Positions 36,666 to 44,393 of a DNA stretch of 64,000 nucleotides are shown one piece after another. Position 1 is the stretch's first letter; each line of letters opens with the position of its first letter. Location: the NCBI RefSeq assembly GCF_900105115.1, contig NZ_FNRV01000001.1, forward strand, positions 1,488,001 to 1,552,000, given 5' to 3'. The translations under genes and the position numbers were made by a program. Source of the stretch: Pseudomonas mohnii (GTDB lineage: Bacteria > Pseudomonadota > Gammaproteobacteria > Pseudomonadales > Pseudomonadaceae). The notes under the pieces were generated by a model, which worked only from the letters and a program-made list of their open reading frames with translations, was not told the origin of the DNA and ran no database searches.

Positions 36666-38936
36666 TCAGCGGGCCGTGATTTTCCAGGCACGATGGATCT
36701 TGCCGTTACGGGCAAAATCCGGATCGATGGTCTGGGCGGTGATTTCCTCGACCGCATAACGCTCGCTCAGGTTGGGTTCCAGCTCGAACTTGCGGAAGTT
36801 GTTGGAGAAGTACAGCACCCCGCCTGCCGCCAGACGTGCCATGGCCAGGTCAATCAACTGCACCTGGTCACGTTGCACATCGAAGATCCCTTCCATGCGC
36901 TTGGAGTTGGAGAAGGTCGGCGGATCGATGAAGATCAGGTCGTACTCTTCGCGAGCATTTTCCAGCCAGGCCATCACATCGCCCTGCTCCAGGCGGTTCT
37001 TGTCGGAAAAACCGTTCAGCGACAGGTTGCGGCGCGCCCAGTCCAGGTAGGTTTTCGACAGGTCGACGCTGGTGGTGCTGCGCGCGCCGCCCTTGGCCGC
37101 ATGAACACTGGCCGTCGCGGTGTAGCAGAACAGGTTGAGGAAGCGCTTGCCGGCGGCCTCTTTCTGAATACGCATGCGCATCGGCCGGTGATCGAGGAAC
37201 AGGCCGGTGTCGAGGTAATCGGTCAGGTTCACCAGCAGCTTCACGCCGCCTTCATTGACCTCGACGAACTTGCCCTGCGCAGCCTGACGTTCGTACTGTT
37301 TGGTGCCGCTCTGACGCTCGCGACGCTTGACCACCACGCGACTCTTGTCGATGTTCAAGGCCTGCGGAATCGCCGCCAGGGCATCGAACATGCGCGCCGA
37401 CGCCTTTTCCGGGTCGATGGATTTCGGCGCGGCGTATTCCTGAACGTGGACCCAATCGTGATACAGGTCGATGGCCATGGAGTATTCCGGCATGTCGGCA
37501 TCGTAGACGCGGTAGCAATCGATGCCCTCACGCTTGACCCACTTGCCCAGCGCCTTGAGATTTTTTTGCAGGCGGTTGGCAAACATCTGCCCGCCTTCGC
37601 TCAGGCGCGGCTGCTCGATCACCGGCGCAGGTGCCGGAGCCGGTTTGATCGGATTGCCGTTTTTGTTGTACTTGCGCTCTTGCGGCTCGCTTGGCGCCTG
37701 ATCGTAGACCGCTTGCTCACGCTCGGCCTGACGCTGTTCCGGAGTGCGGCGCTCGCCGGTGACGAACTGGTCCGGCAGCACCTTGATCAGCAGCAGTTTG
37801 CATGGCAAGGCGCCGTTCCTGAACGAATACTGCTTGTGGCTGCGGATGCCCATGCGCTTGCCCAGGTCCGGCGCGCCGGTGAACACCGCCGCTTCCCAGT
37901 TCAGGCAGGCCTGACGCAGGCGTTCGCCGAGGTTCTGGTAGAGGTAGAGCAGGCTCGCCTCGTCGCCCAGACGCTCGCCGTACGGTGGGTTGCAGATCAC
38001 CAGGCCTTTCTGGTTCTGGTCCGGGCGCGGCTCGAAGGTCGCCACTTCGCCCTGGTAGATCTTGATCCACTCGCTCAGGCCGGCACGCTCGACGTTGTTG
38101 CGGCCCGGCTGAATCAGACGCGGGTCGGCTTCATAACCGCGAATCCACAGCGGTGGCTTGGCCAGACCAGCCGCGGCACGCTCGACGGCTTCTTCATGGA
38201 GTTTTTTCCACAGCGCCGGCACGTGACCGAGCCACGCGGTGAAGCCCCACTGCTCGCGGCGCAGGTTCGGCGCCATGTCGGCGGCGATCATTGCAGCTTC
38301 GACGAGGAATGTGCCGACACCGCACATCGGGTCCGCCAACGCGCCGCCTTCGGCCGCAATGCGTGGCCAGCCGGAACGGATCAGGATGGCGGCCGCGAGG
38401 TTTTCCTTCAGCGGCGCCGCGCCCTGCTGCAGGCGGTAGCCGCGCTGGTGCAGGCTGTGGCCGGACAGGTCGAGGGAAAGGATCGCTTCGCCACGGTCCA
38501 GGCGCAGGTGGATGCGCAGGTCCGGGTTGAGCTTGTCGATGGACGGGCGATCACCCTGCGGAGTGCGCAGTTTGTCGACGATGGCGTCCTTGACCTTCAA
38601 GGCACCGAAGTGAGTGTTGTCGATGCCCGAGCCGTGACCGCTGAACTCGACGGCCAGGGTGCCGTCGTTGAGCATGTGGTCTTGCCACTCGATATCGAGC
38701 ACGCCGTGATAGAGGTCTTCGGCGTCCTTCATCGGGAAGCGCTTGAGCACCAGCAGCACGCGGTTCGCCAGGCGCGACCACAGGCACAGGCGATAAGCGG
38801 TTTCCATGGTGGCCATGCCGCGCACGGCAGAGGTGTGCTCACGAGCGTCCTCAAGGCCAAGCCCGACGGCTTCCTCGATGAGCAGGCCTTCGAGGCCTTT
38901 GGGGCAAGTGAGGAAGAGTTCGAAACGATCGGACAT
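36666..38936 (-). CDS. rlmKL: Bifunctional 23S rRNA methyltransferase RlmKL (m2G2445 and m7G2069)
   Basis: A 756-residue fused enzyme. The N-terminal THUMP domain and first methyltransferase (RlmL, about 1-390) has ADPMCGVGTFLVEAA and the NPPY motif (CNPPYGERLG). The C-terminal methyltransferase (RlmK, about 440-756) has FLNLFCYTATASVHAA and FIDPPTFSNSKRM. A Lys/Ala/Pro linker joins them. The start at 38936 (MSDRFELFLTCPKGLE) is the conserved one. rmf lies divergent 530 bp away. Confidence 0.96.
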   Translation of the reverse strand: MSDRFELFLTCPKGLEGLLIEEAVGLGLEDAREHTSAVRGMATMETAYRLCLWSRLANRVLLVLKRFPMKDAEDLYHGVLDIEWQDHMLNDGTLAVEFSGHGSGIDNTHFGALKVKDAIVDKLRTPQGDRPSIDKLNPDLRIHLRLDRGEAILSLDLSGHSLHQRGYRLQQGAAPLKENLAAAILIRSGWPRIAAEGGALADPMCGVGTFLVEAAMIAADMAPNLRREQWGFTAWLGHVPALWKKLHEEAVERAAAGLAKPPLWIRGYEADPRLIQPGRNNVERAGLSEWIKIYQGEVATFEPRPDQNQKGLVICNPPYGERLGDEASLLYLYQNLGERLRQACLNWEAAVFTGAPDLGKRMGIRSHKQYSFRNGALPCKLLLIKVLPDQFVTGERRTPEQRQAEREQAVYDQAPSEPQERKYNKNGNPIKPAPAPAPVIEQPRLSEGGQMFANRLQKNLKALGKWVKREGIDCYRVYDADMPEYSMAIDLYHDWVHVQEYAAPKSIDPEKASARMFDALAAIPQALNIDKSRVVVKRRERQSGTKQYERQAAQGKFVEVNEGGVKLLVNLTDYLDTGLFLDHRPMRMRIQKEAAGKRFLNLFCYTATASVHAAKGGARSTTSVDLSKTYLDWARRNLSLNGFSDKNRLEQGDVMAWLENAREEYDLIFIDPPTFSNSKRMEGIFDVQRDQVQLIDLAMARLAAGGVLYFSNNFRKFELEPNLSERYAVEEITAQTIDPDFARNGKIHRAWKITAR

Positions 38937-39335
38937 GGGAGTTCCAGAGCCTTTAGCTGAGTGAGCCGGCAACGCATTGCCGGCCCGGTTTTCAATCAGG
39001 CGCTTTTCTCGAAGAGCGCCCGCGTGGCACGAAGGTGTGCCGTTCCACCCCTGCTGCTCGGGTTAAATGAGCTTAGATGCAAGGACAGATAAAAAAGTTG
39101 ATGCAACAAAATGTCATAAGTCGACCCTTCGTCGAATAATCCCGCACTGCAACGCGAGACATTCTCACCAAAAGTCTAACCCCGGCATCCTGCGGGGGGC
39201 CGATCATACAGGGCTTTGATCAATAAATACGCGACGAACATCGTGTTACTTATGGCCATAGCATCTTTATCGTTACGTCCTTATGACAAAACGATCATTC
39301 CCTCGATGTGACGCATTGGTTAGAACTCAACTCAG
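38937..39335. other. Long intergenic region upstream of the rmf leader
   Basis: About 400 bp without an open frame. Two hairpins stand near the rlmKL side: GCCGGCAA-CGCA-TTGCCGGC (38965-38984) and GGCGCT...AGCGCC (38999-39020). The rest (39060-39310) is AT-rich and should hold the rmf promoter, but I cannot identify it with confidence. A small RNA cannot be excluded. Confidence 0.5.
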
Positions 39336-39427
39336 GTTGGCGCCGCAACGACGCCAACACCTTGGCTCGCCACGCCGGCAGCGAGCCCCCAACGGCAGAG
39401 TTTTTCTGCCTGACCTCGATTGAGGTC
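39336..39427 (+). promoter_or_regulatory. Structured 5' leader of rmf (rmf RNA motif)
   Basis: Four perfect hairpins stand in a row: GTTGGCG/CGCCAAC (39336-39358), GGCTCGC/GCGAGCC (39364-39387), GGCAGA/TCTGCC (39394-39410) and GACCTC/GAGGTC (39412-39427). They end 39 bp before the rmf ATG. A conserved structure upstream of rmf in pseudomonads is listed in Rfam as the rmf motif, from memory; I take this to be that element. Its mechanism is not known. Confidence 0.75.
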
Positions 39428-39466
39428 GACGCGATGAAAACAGTCAACAAGTGAGGGCAACACCCT

Positions 39467-39682
39467 ATGAGAAGACTTAAGCGTGATCCGTTGGAAAGAG
39501 CGTTTTTGCGCGGATATCAATATGGCGTTGGTGGCAAATCCCGTGAGCTTTGCCCATTTACTCTACCGTCGGTACGCCAAGCCTGGATCAACGGCTGGCG
39601 AGAAGGACGCGGCGACAACTGGGACGGTATGACCGGCACTGCGGGAATCCATAGACTCAACGAACTTCACGCCGTCGGCTAA
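39467..39682 (+). CDS. rmf: Ribosome modulation factor
   Basis: A 71-residue basic protein that joins 70S ribosomes into inactive 100S dimers during stationary phase. The sequence MRRLKRDPLERAFLRGYQYG with GKSRELCPF and RQAWINGWREGRGDNW is diagnostic. The start follows a GAGGG site at 39453-39457. It is a single gene with its own structured leader and terminator. Confidence 0.96.
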   Translation: MRRLKRDPLERAFLRGYQYGVGGKSRELCPFTLPSVRQAWINGWREGRGDNWDGMTGTAGIHRLNELHAVG

Positions 39683-39767
39683 TACAGGGCACACACTCCG
39701 ACACGACAATCTGATTACGTAACGAATTAACCACGCACGTCCCATCCGGACGGCGGGCTCCGGCCCA

Positions 39768-39794
39768 GGGGCTCCTTCGAGGAGCCCTTTTTTA
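39768..39794 (+). terminator. Intrinsic terminator of rmf
   Basis: GGGCTCCT-TCG-AGGAGCCC (39769-39787) followed by T6, 86 bp after the rmf stop. Confidence 0.92.
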
Positions 39795-39856
39795 TGCCTG
39801 TCCAAAACTCATCGGCATACCCATGTGGCGAGGGGGCTGCCCCTTCGCCACAAGGA

Positions 39857-40876
39857 TCAACGCAGGGCTGCGATGGCGTCTACCGACTCACGAATCAGTG
39901 CCGGCCCTTTATAGATGAAGCCCGAGTAAATCTGCACCAGGCTCGCCCCTGCGGTGATTTTCTCCGCCGCGTGCTTGCCTTCGGTGATGCCGCCCGCGGC
40001 GATGATCGGTAACCGACCACCCAGCTCTGCCGCGAGTACTGTCACGGTGTGGGTGCTCTTGTCGCGAACCGGTGCGCCGGACAGACCGCCCGCCTCGTCA
40101 CCATGCTCCATGCCTTCGACGCCCACGCGGCTCAGGGTGGTGTTGGTGGCGATGACCGCGTCCATCCCGGTATCGATCAACGCTTGCGCGACCTGCACGG
40201 TTTCTTCGTCGCTCATGTCCGGCGCGATCTTGATCGCCAGGGGCACGTGTTTGCCGTGGCGCAGCGCCAGTTCCGCGCGACGCGTGGCCAGGTCGGCCAG
40301 CAGTTGCTTGAGCGAGTCACCGAATTGCAGGCTGCGCAGCCCCGGCGTGTTCGGCGAGCTGACGTTGACCGTCACATAGCTGGCATGGGCGTAAACCTTG
40401 TCCAGGCAAATCAGGTAATCGTCGACCGCGCGCTCGACCGGAGTATCGAAGTTCTTGCCGATGTTGATGCCCAGCACACCTTTGTACTTGGACGCAGCAA
40501 CGCGGGCCAGCAGGTGATCGACGCCAAGGTTGTTGAAGCCCATGCGATTGATGATCGCCTCGGCTTCCGGCAGGCGGAACAGGCGTGGCTTCGGGTTACC
40601 CGGTTGTGGACGCGGGGTGACGGTGCCGATTTCGACAAAGCCAAAACCCAGCTGCGCAAAGCCGTCGATGGCCGCGCCGTTCTTGTCCAGACCGGCCGCC
40701 AGTCCCACCGGGTTCGGGAAGTCCAGGCCCATGACCGTCACCGGCACCTTCGCCGGGGCCTTGCACAACAAGCCGTTGAGCCCCAGACGCCCGCCCGCGC
40801 CGATCAGGTCCAAGGACAGATCGTGGGAGGTTTCCGGGGAAAGTTTGAACAACAGCTGACGGGCCAGGGTGTACAT
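39857..40876 (-). CDS. pyrD: Dihydroorotate dehydrogenase (quinone), class 2
   Basis: The 339-residue membrane-associated flavoenzyme that oxidises dihydroorotate with quinone in pyrimidine synthesis. The N-terminal amphipathic helix ([20 protein letters not shown]) is the class 2 membrane anchor; [15 protein letters not shown] is the signature; [12 protein letters not shown] holds the catalytic Ser; [10 protein letters not shown] and IIAAGGI bind FMN. The start at 40876 is the conserved one. Confidence 0.96.
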   Translation of the reverse strand: MYTLARQLLFKLSPETSHDLSLDLIGAGGRLGLNGLLCKAPAKVPVTVMGLDFPNPVGLAAGLDKNGAAIDGFAQLGFGFVEIGTVTPRPQPGNPKPRLFRLPEAEAIINRMGFNNLGVDHLLARVAASKYKGVLGINIGKNFDTPVERAVDDYLICLDKVYAHASYVTVNVSSPNTPGLRSLQFGDSLKQLLADLATRRAELALRHGKHVPLAIKIAPDMSDEETVQVAQALIDTGMDAVIATNTTLSRVGVEGMEHGDEAGGLSGAPVRDKSTHTVTVLAAELGGRLPIIAAGGITEGKHAAEKITAGASLVQIYSGFIYKGPALIRESVDAIAALR

Positions 40877-40968
40877 GGGCGGGTTTGACTCTGGGCTATG
40901 AAAAGTGGCAGCGATTATAGCCGGGCAAGCGGCCCGCAGGCGAGGCGCGCGATTCAATCAACGGACGA

Positions 40969-40984
40969 TGGCATATGCCTTGCA
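40969..40984 (+). promoter_or_regulatory. Sigma-54 promoter of nasST
   Basis: TGGCATATGCCTTGCA fits the -24/-12 consensus (TGGCAC-N5-TTGCA): GG and GC are separated by exactly 10 bp and only one base of the -24 block differs. Transcription would start near 40995-41000, just before the first leader stem. Sigma-54 promoters imply NtrC activation under nitrogen limitation. Confidence 0.72.
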
Positions 40985-40999
40985 CCGATCCTGTCATCA

Positions 41000-41089
41000 G
41001 CACTCATGCCAACGGCGGGATGAGTGCCAGGACAATGGCGTCGTCATCCGGCCTTGCGCGTGCAAGGACGCGGGACGGCGCTTTTTTTT
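41000..41089 (+). promoter_or_regulatory. NasT-type antitermination leader of nasST
   Basis: P1 (41000-41027): an 11-bp stem with a single G-G mismatch and hexaloop AACGGC. P2 (41031-41042): short stem GAC/GTC with hexaloop AATGGC. Both loops have A at position 1 and G at position 4, as ANTAR proteins require. P2's 3' arm is also the start of an intrinsic terminator (about 41038-41089) ending in T8. P2 and the terminator are therefore mutually exclusive. P2 is the weakest of the three P2 stems in this cluster. Confidence 0.72.
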
Positions 41090-41105
41090 GCAAGGTGAAG
41101 ACGCG

Positions 41106-42317
41106 ATGAACGAACCATCAGCCGGCCCGCTGGCCTGGGTCAATGGCAGCGATGCCCCGGAAAAGTCCGAAATCAACCTCGGCTTCATGGCCCTGAGCGA
41201 CTGCGCCTCAGTCGTGGTCGCCGCCACCCAGGGCTTCGCCCAGCCTTACGGCCTGACCTTGAACCTCAAGCGCCAGTCATCCTGGGCCAACCTGCGGGAC
41301 AAACTGGTCAGCGGTGAACTCGACGCCGCCCACAGCCTCTACGGCCTGATCTACGCCGTGCACCTGGGCATCGGCGGCATAGCGCCAACGGACATGGCCG
41401 TGCTGATGGGGCTGAACCAGAACGGCCAGAGCATCAACCTCTCCCACGGCCTGCAAGCGCTGGGTGTGACCAGTCCTGAAGCACTGGACCGGCACGTGCA
41501 CCAACTTCGCCCAAAACTCACCTTCGCCCAGACCTTCCCCACCGGCACCCACGCCATGTGGCTGTATTACTGGCTCGCCAGCCAGGGCATTCACCCGTTG
41601 CAGGACGTCGACAGCGTCGTGGTGCCGCCGCCGCAAATGGTCGCGCACCTGCAAGCGGGACGCATCGACGGTTTCTGCGTCGGCGAGCCCTGGTCGGCCA
41701 GCGCGGTGCAACAGAACCTCGGATTCACCATGGCGACCACCCAGACCATCTGGCCCGATCACCCGGAAAAAGTCCTGGGCTGCACCCGCGCGTTCGTCGA
41801 GCAATACCCGAACACCGCCCGCGCACTGGTGATGGCGATTCTGCAGGCGAGTCGTTTTATCGAAGAAAGCACTGAAAATCGTCGCAGCACCGCGCAATTG
41901 CTCAGTGCCGCGCAATACCTCGATGCGCCGCTCGAATGCATCGAGCCGCGTTTGCTGGGCGACTACGACGACGGTCTCGGCAATCGCTGGCAGGATCCGC
42001 ACGCCCTGCGCTTCCACGGTGGGGGCGAGGTCAATCTGCCGTACCTGTCCGATGGCATGTGGTTCATGACCCAGTTCCGTCGCTGGGGCCTGTTGCGCGA
42101 CGATCCGGATTACCTGGCGGTGGCCCGCCAGGTGCAACAACTGGACTTGTATCGTGAGGCCGCCTGCGCCGTCGGCGTCGCCGCACTGGGCAATGAGATG
42201 CGCAGCAGCCAGTTGATCGACGGCAAGGTCTGGGACGGCTCGGACCCTGCCGGTTATGCCCGCAGTTTCAAGCTGCACGCCATGAGCAATAGCTCGCATC
42301 GATTAGCCAGCCGCTGA
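41106..42317 (+). CDS. nasS: Nitrate sensor NasS (NrtA/CmpA-type binding protein)
   Basis: A 403-residue protein of the nitrate/bicarbonate-binding family, with NLGFMALSDCASVVVAATQG, LVSGELDAAHSLYGLIYAV and GRIDGFCVGEPWSA. It has no signal peptide, so it is cytoplasmic: a sensor and not a transporter component. Known NasS proteins bind and block NasT until nitrate is present. The start at 41106 follows an AAGGTGAAG site. nasT follows 15 bp downstream. Confidence 0.93.
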   Translation: MNEPSAGPLAWVNGSDAPEKSEINLGFMALSDCASVVVAATQGFAQPYGLTLNLKRQSSWANLRDKLVSGELDAAHSLYGLIYAVHLGIGGIAPTDMAVLMGLNQNGQSINLSHGLQALGVTSPEALDRHVHQLRPKLTFAQTFPTGTHAMWLYYWLASQGIHPLQDVDSVVVPPPQMVAHLQAGRIDGFCVGEPWSASAVQQNLGFTMATTQTIWPDHPEKVLGCTRAFVEQYPNTARALVMAILQASRFIEESTENRRSTAQLLSAAQYLDAPLECIEPRLLGDYDDGLGNRWQDPHALRFHGGGEVNLPYLSDGMWFMTQFRRWGLLRDDPDYLAVARQVQQLDLYREAACAVGVAALGNEMRSSQLIDGKVWDGSDPAGYARSFKLHAMSNSSHRLASR

Positions 42318-42332
42318 CAGGAGACTGCGAAC

Positions 42333-42908
42333 ATGTTGCGTATTCTGCTGATCAACGACACCGCAAAAAAAGTCGGACGCCTGAAGGCGGCACTGACCGA
42401 GGCCGGCTTCGAGGTAATCGACGAATCAGGATTGATCATCGACCTGCCCGGGCGCGTCGAAACGGTGCGTCCGGATGTGATTCTGATCGATACCGAGTCA
42501 CCGGGCCGCGATGTGATGGAGCAAGTGGTGCTGGTCAGTCGCGACCAACCACGACCGATTGTGATGTTCACCGACGAACACGACCCGGATGTGATGCGCC
42601 AGGCGATCAAGTCCGGGGTCAGTGCCTACATCGTCGAAGGCATTCACGCTCAGCGCTTGCAGCCGATTCTCGACGTGGCCATGGCGCGCTTCGAAAGCGA
42701 CCAGGCCCTGCGCGCGCAACTGCACGCCCGCGACCAGCAGCTCGCCGAGCGCAAGCGCATCGAGTTGGCCAAAGGGTTACTGATGAAAATGAAGGACTGC
42801 AACGAAGAAGAGGCCTACACCTTGATGCGCCGCCAGGCCATGAGCCGCCAACAGAAACTGATTCAGGTGGCGGAGCAGATCATCGCCATGAGTGAACTGC
42901 TCGGCTGA
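42333..42908 (+). CDS. nasT: ANTAR-domain antiterminator NasT
   Basis: A 191-residue regulator: N-terminal receiver-like domain (1-120) and C-terminal ANTAR RNA-binding domain (about 125-188, RKRIELAKGLLMKMKDCNEE and AYTLMRRQAMSRQQKLIQVA). Released from NasS by nitrate, it binds paired hexaloop stems in leader RNAs and prevents termination. Three such leaders occur in this window. The usual phosphoacceptor Asp is seen as LIDTESPGR. Confidence 0.95.
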   Translation: MLRILLINDTAKKVGRLKAALTEAGFEVIDESGLIIDLPGRVETVRPDVILIDTESPGRDVMEQVVLVSRDQPRPIVMFTDEHDPDVMRQAIKSGVSAYIVEGIHAQRLQPILDVAMARFESDQALRAQLHARDQQLAERKRIELAKGLLMKMKDCNEEEAYTLMRRQAMSRQQKLIQVAEQIIAMSELLG

Positions 42909-42916
42909 AGCGCTTC

Positions 42917-42942
42917 TGTGGGAGCGAGCTTGCTCGCGATGG
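42917..42942. repeat. Single REP element
   Basis: TGTGGGAGCGAGCTTGCTC then GCGATGG, 9 bp after the nasT stop. No partner copy is nearby. Confidence 0.75.
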
Positions 42943-42964
42943 CCTTCACTCGGTTTCACAGTAT

Positions 42965-42980
42965 TGGCACAGATCTCGCT
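42965..42980 (+). promoter_or_regulatory. Sigma-54 promoter of nasA
   Basis: TGGCACAGATCTCGCT matches the -24/-12 consensus with exact GG-N10-GC spacing; only one T of TTGC differs. The predicted start near 42991 is 4 bp before the first leader stem. Confidence 0.75.
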
Positions 42981-42994
42981 AAGTAATCTCCACA

Positions 42995-43080
42995 GGTAAC
43001 CAACGGCGGTTGCCCCACCTACGACAAAGACGTCGCTCACCTCATTTGCCCCATGGCAAATCAGGTGGCGGCGTTTTTTT
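42995..43080 (+). promoter_or_regulatory. NasT-type antitermination leader of nasA
   Basis: P1 (42995-43014): GGTAACC / GGTTGCC around hexaloop AACGGC. P2 (43022-43035): CGAC / GTCG around hexaloop AAAGAC. The terminator (about 43031-43080) pairs ATTTGCC with GGCAAAT and the outer CACCT/AGGTG, and its 5' base overlaps P2's right arm; T7 follows. All ANTAR-target hallmarks are present and clear. Confidence 0.85.
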
Positions 43081-43174
43081 GTTTTGGCCCCATTGCCCGG
43101 GGCTGGTGGTGCAGCCCTCAAGGCGCCCCACCTGCATGACTCCCGTTCGAGACTCCTATCAGCTGAGGTGCGCG

Positions 43175-44386
43175 ATGAATTCAAGCTTCTGGAAATCCGG
43201 CCATACCCCGACCCTGTTCGCGGCCTTCCTCTATTTCGATCTGAGCTTCATGGTCTGGTACCTGCTTGGCCCACTGGCCGTGCAAATCGCCGCCGACCTG
43301 CACCTGACCACACAACAGCGGGGGCTGGTGGTGGCCACGCCTATTCTGGCCGGCGCGGTACTGCGGTTCATGATGGGCATGCTGGCTGATCGCCTGTCGC
43401 CGAAAACCGCTGGCCTGATTGGCCAGGTGATCGTTATCTGTGCGCTGTTCGGTGCCTGGAAGCTGGGCATCCACAGCTACGAGCAGGCCCTGGTCCTGGG
43501 CTTGTTCCTCGGTATGGCCGGTGCGTCGTTCGCCGTGGCCCTGCCTCTGGCGTCGCAATGGTATCCGCCGCAGCATCAGGGCAAGGCCATGGGGATCGCC
43601 GGCGCCGGTAACTCGGGCACGGTGTTCGCCGCGCTGATTGCGCCGGTTCTGGCGGCTGCGTATGGCTGGAGCAACGTGTTCGGCTTTGCCCTCATACCAC
43701 TGATCCTGTCGTTGATCGTTTTCGCCTGGCTGGCCAAAAACGCGCCTGAACGGCCGAAAGCCAAGTCGACGGCCGACTACTTCAAGGCCTTGGGCGATCG
43801 CGACAGCTGGTGGTTCATGTTTTTCTACAGCGTGACCTTCGGTGGCTTCATTGGCCTGGCCAGCGCCCTGCCCGGCTATTTCAACGATCAATACAGCCTG
43901 AGCCCGGTGACGGCCGGCTACTACACCGCCGCCTGCGTGTTCGGCGGCAGCCTGATGCGCCCCTTGGGCGGTGCCCTGGCGGACCGTTTCGGCGGCATCC
44001 GCACCCTGCTGGCGATGTACACCGTGGCCGCGATCTGCATTGCTGCCGTCGGATTCAACCTGCCGAGTTCCTACGCTGCGCTGGCACTTTTCGTCTGCAC
44101 CATGCTCGGCCTTGGTGCGGGCAATGGCGCCGTGTTCCAGTTGGTGCCGCAGCGTTTTCGTCGCGAAATCGGCGTGATGACCGGCCTGATCGGCATGGCC
44201 GGCGGCATCGGCGGTTTTGCCCTGGCGGCGGGCATGGGTGCGATCAAGCAAAGCACCGGCAGCTACCAAATGGCACTGTGGTTGTTCGCCAGCCTCGGCG
44301 TCCTCGCCTGGTTCGGCCTGCACGGGGTGAAACGTCGCTGGAGAACCACCTGGGGTTCGGCTGCCGTGACCGCTGCACGGGTCTGA
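43175..44386 (+). CDS. nasA: Nitrate/nitrite transporter NasA (MFS, NNP family)
   Basis: A 403-residue inner-membrane protein with about 12 hydrophobic segments. The nitrate signature GMAGASFAVALPLASQW and the second motif GAGNSGTVFAALIAP identify the NNP family; Arg residues in helices 2 and 8 are expected to bind nitrate. The start 43175 follows GAGGTG. The gene for the PP2C-kinase protein begins 7 bp after its stop. Confidence 0.95.
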   Translation: MNSSFWKSGHTPTLFAAFLYFDLSFMVWYLLGPLAVQIAADLHLTTQQRGLVVATPILAGAVLRFMMGMLADRLSPKTAGLIGQVIVICALFGAWKLGIHSYEQALVLGLFLGMAGASFAVALPLASQWYPPQHQGKAMGIAGAGNSGTVFAALIAPVLAAAYGWSNVFGFALIPLILSLIVFAWLAKNAPERPKAKSTADYFKALGDRDSWWFMFFYSVTFGGFIGLASALPGYFNDQYSLSPVTAGYYTAACVFGGSLMRPLGGALADRFGGIRTLLAMYTVAAICIAAVGFNLPSSYAALALFVCTMLGLGAGNGAVFQLVPQRFRREIGVMTGLIGMAGGIGGFALAAGMGAIKQSTGSYQMALWLFASLGVLAWFGLHGVKRRWRTTWGSAAVTAARV

Positions 44387-44393
44387 GCCGGCG

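Noticed and set aside
36645..38960. Long plus-strand open frame opposite rlmKL (771 codons)
   Set aside because: Antisense shadow of a high-GC gene; no ribosome site or domain.
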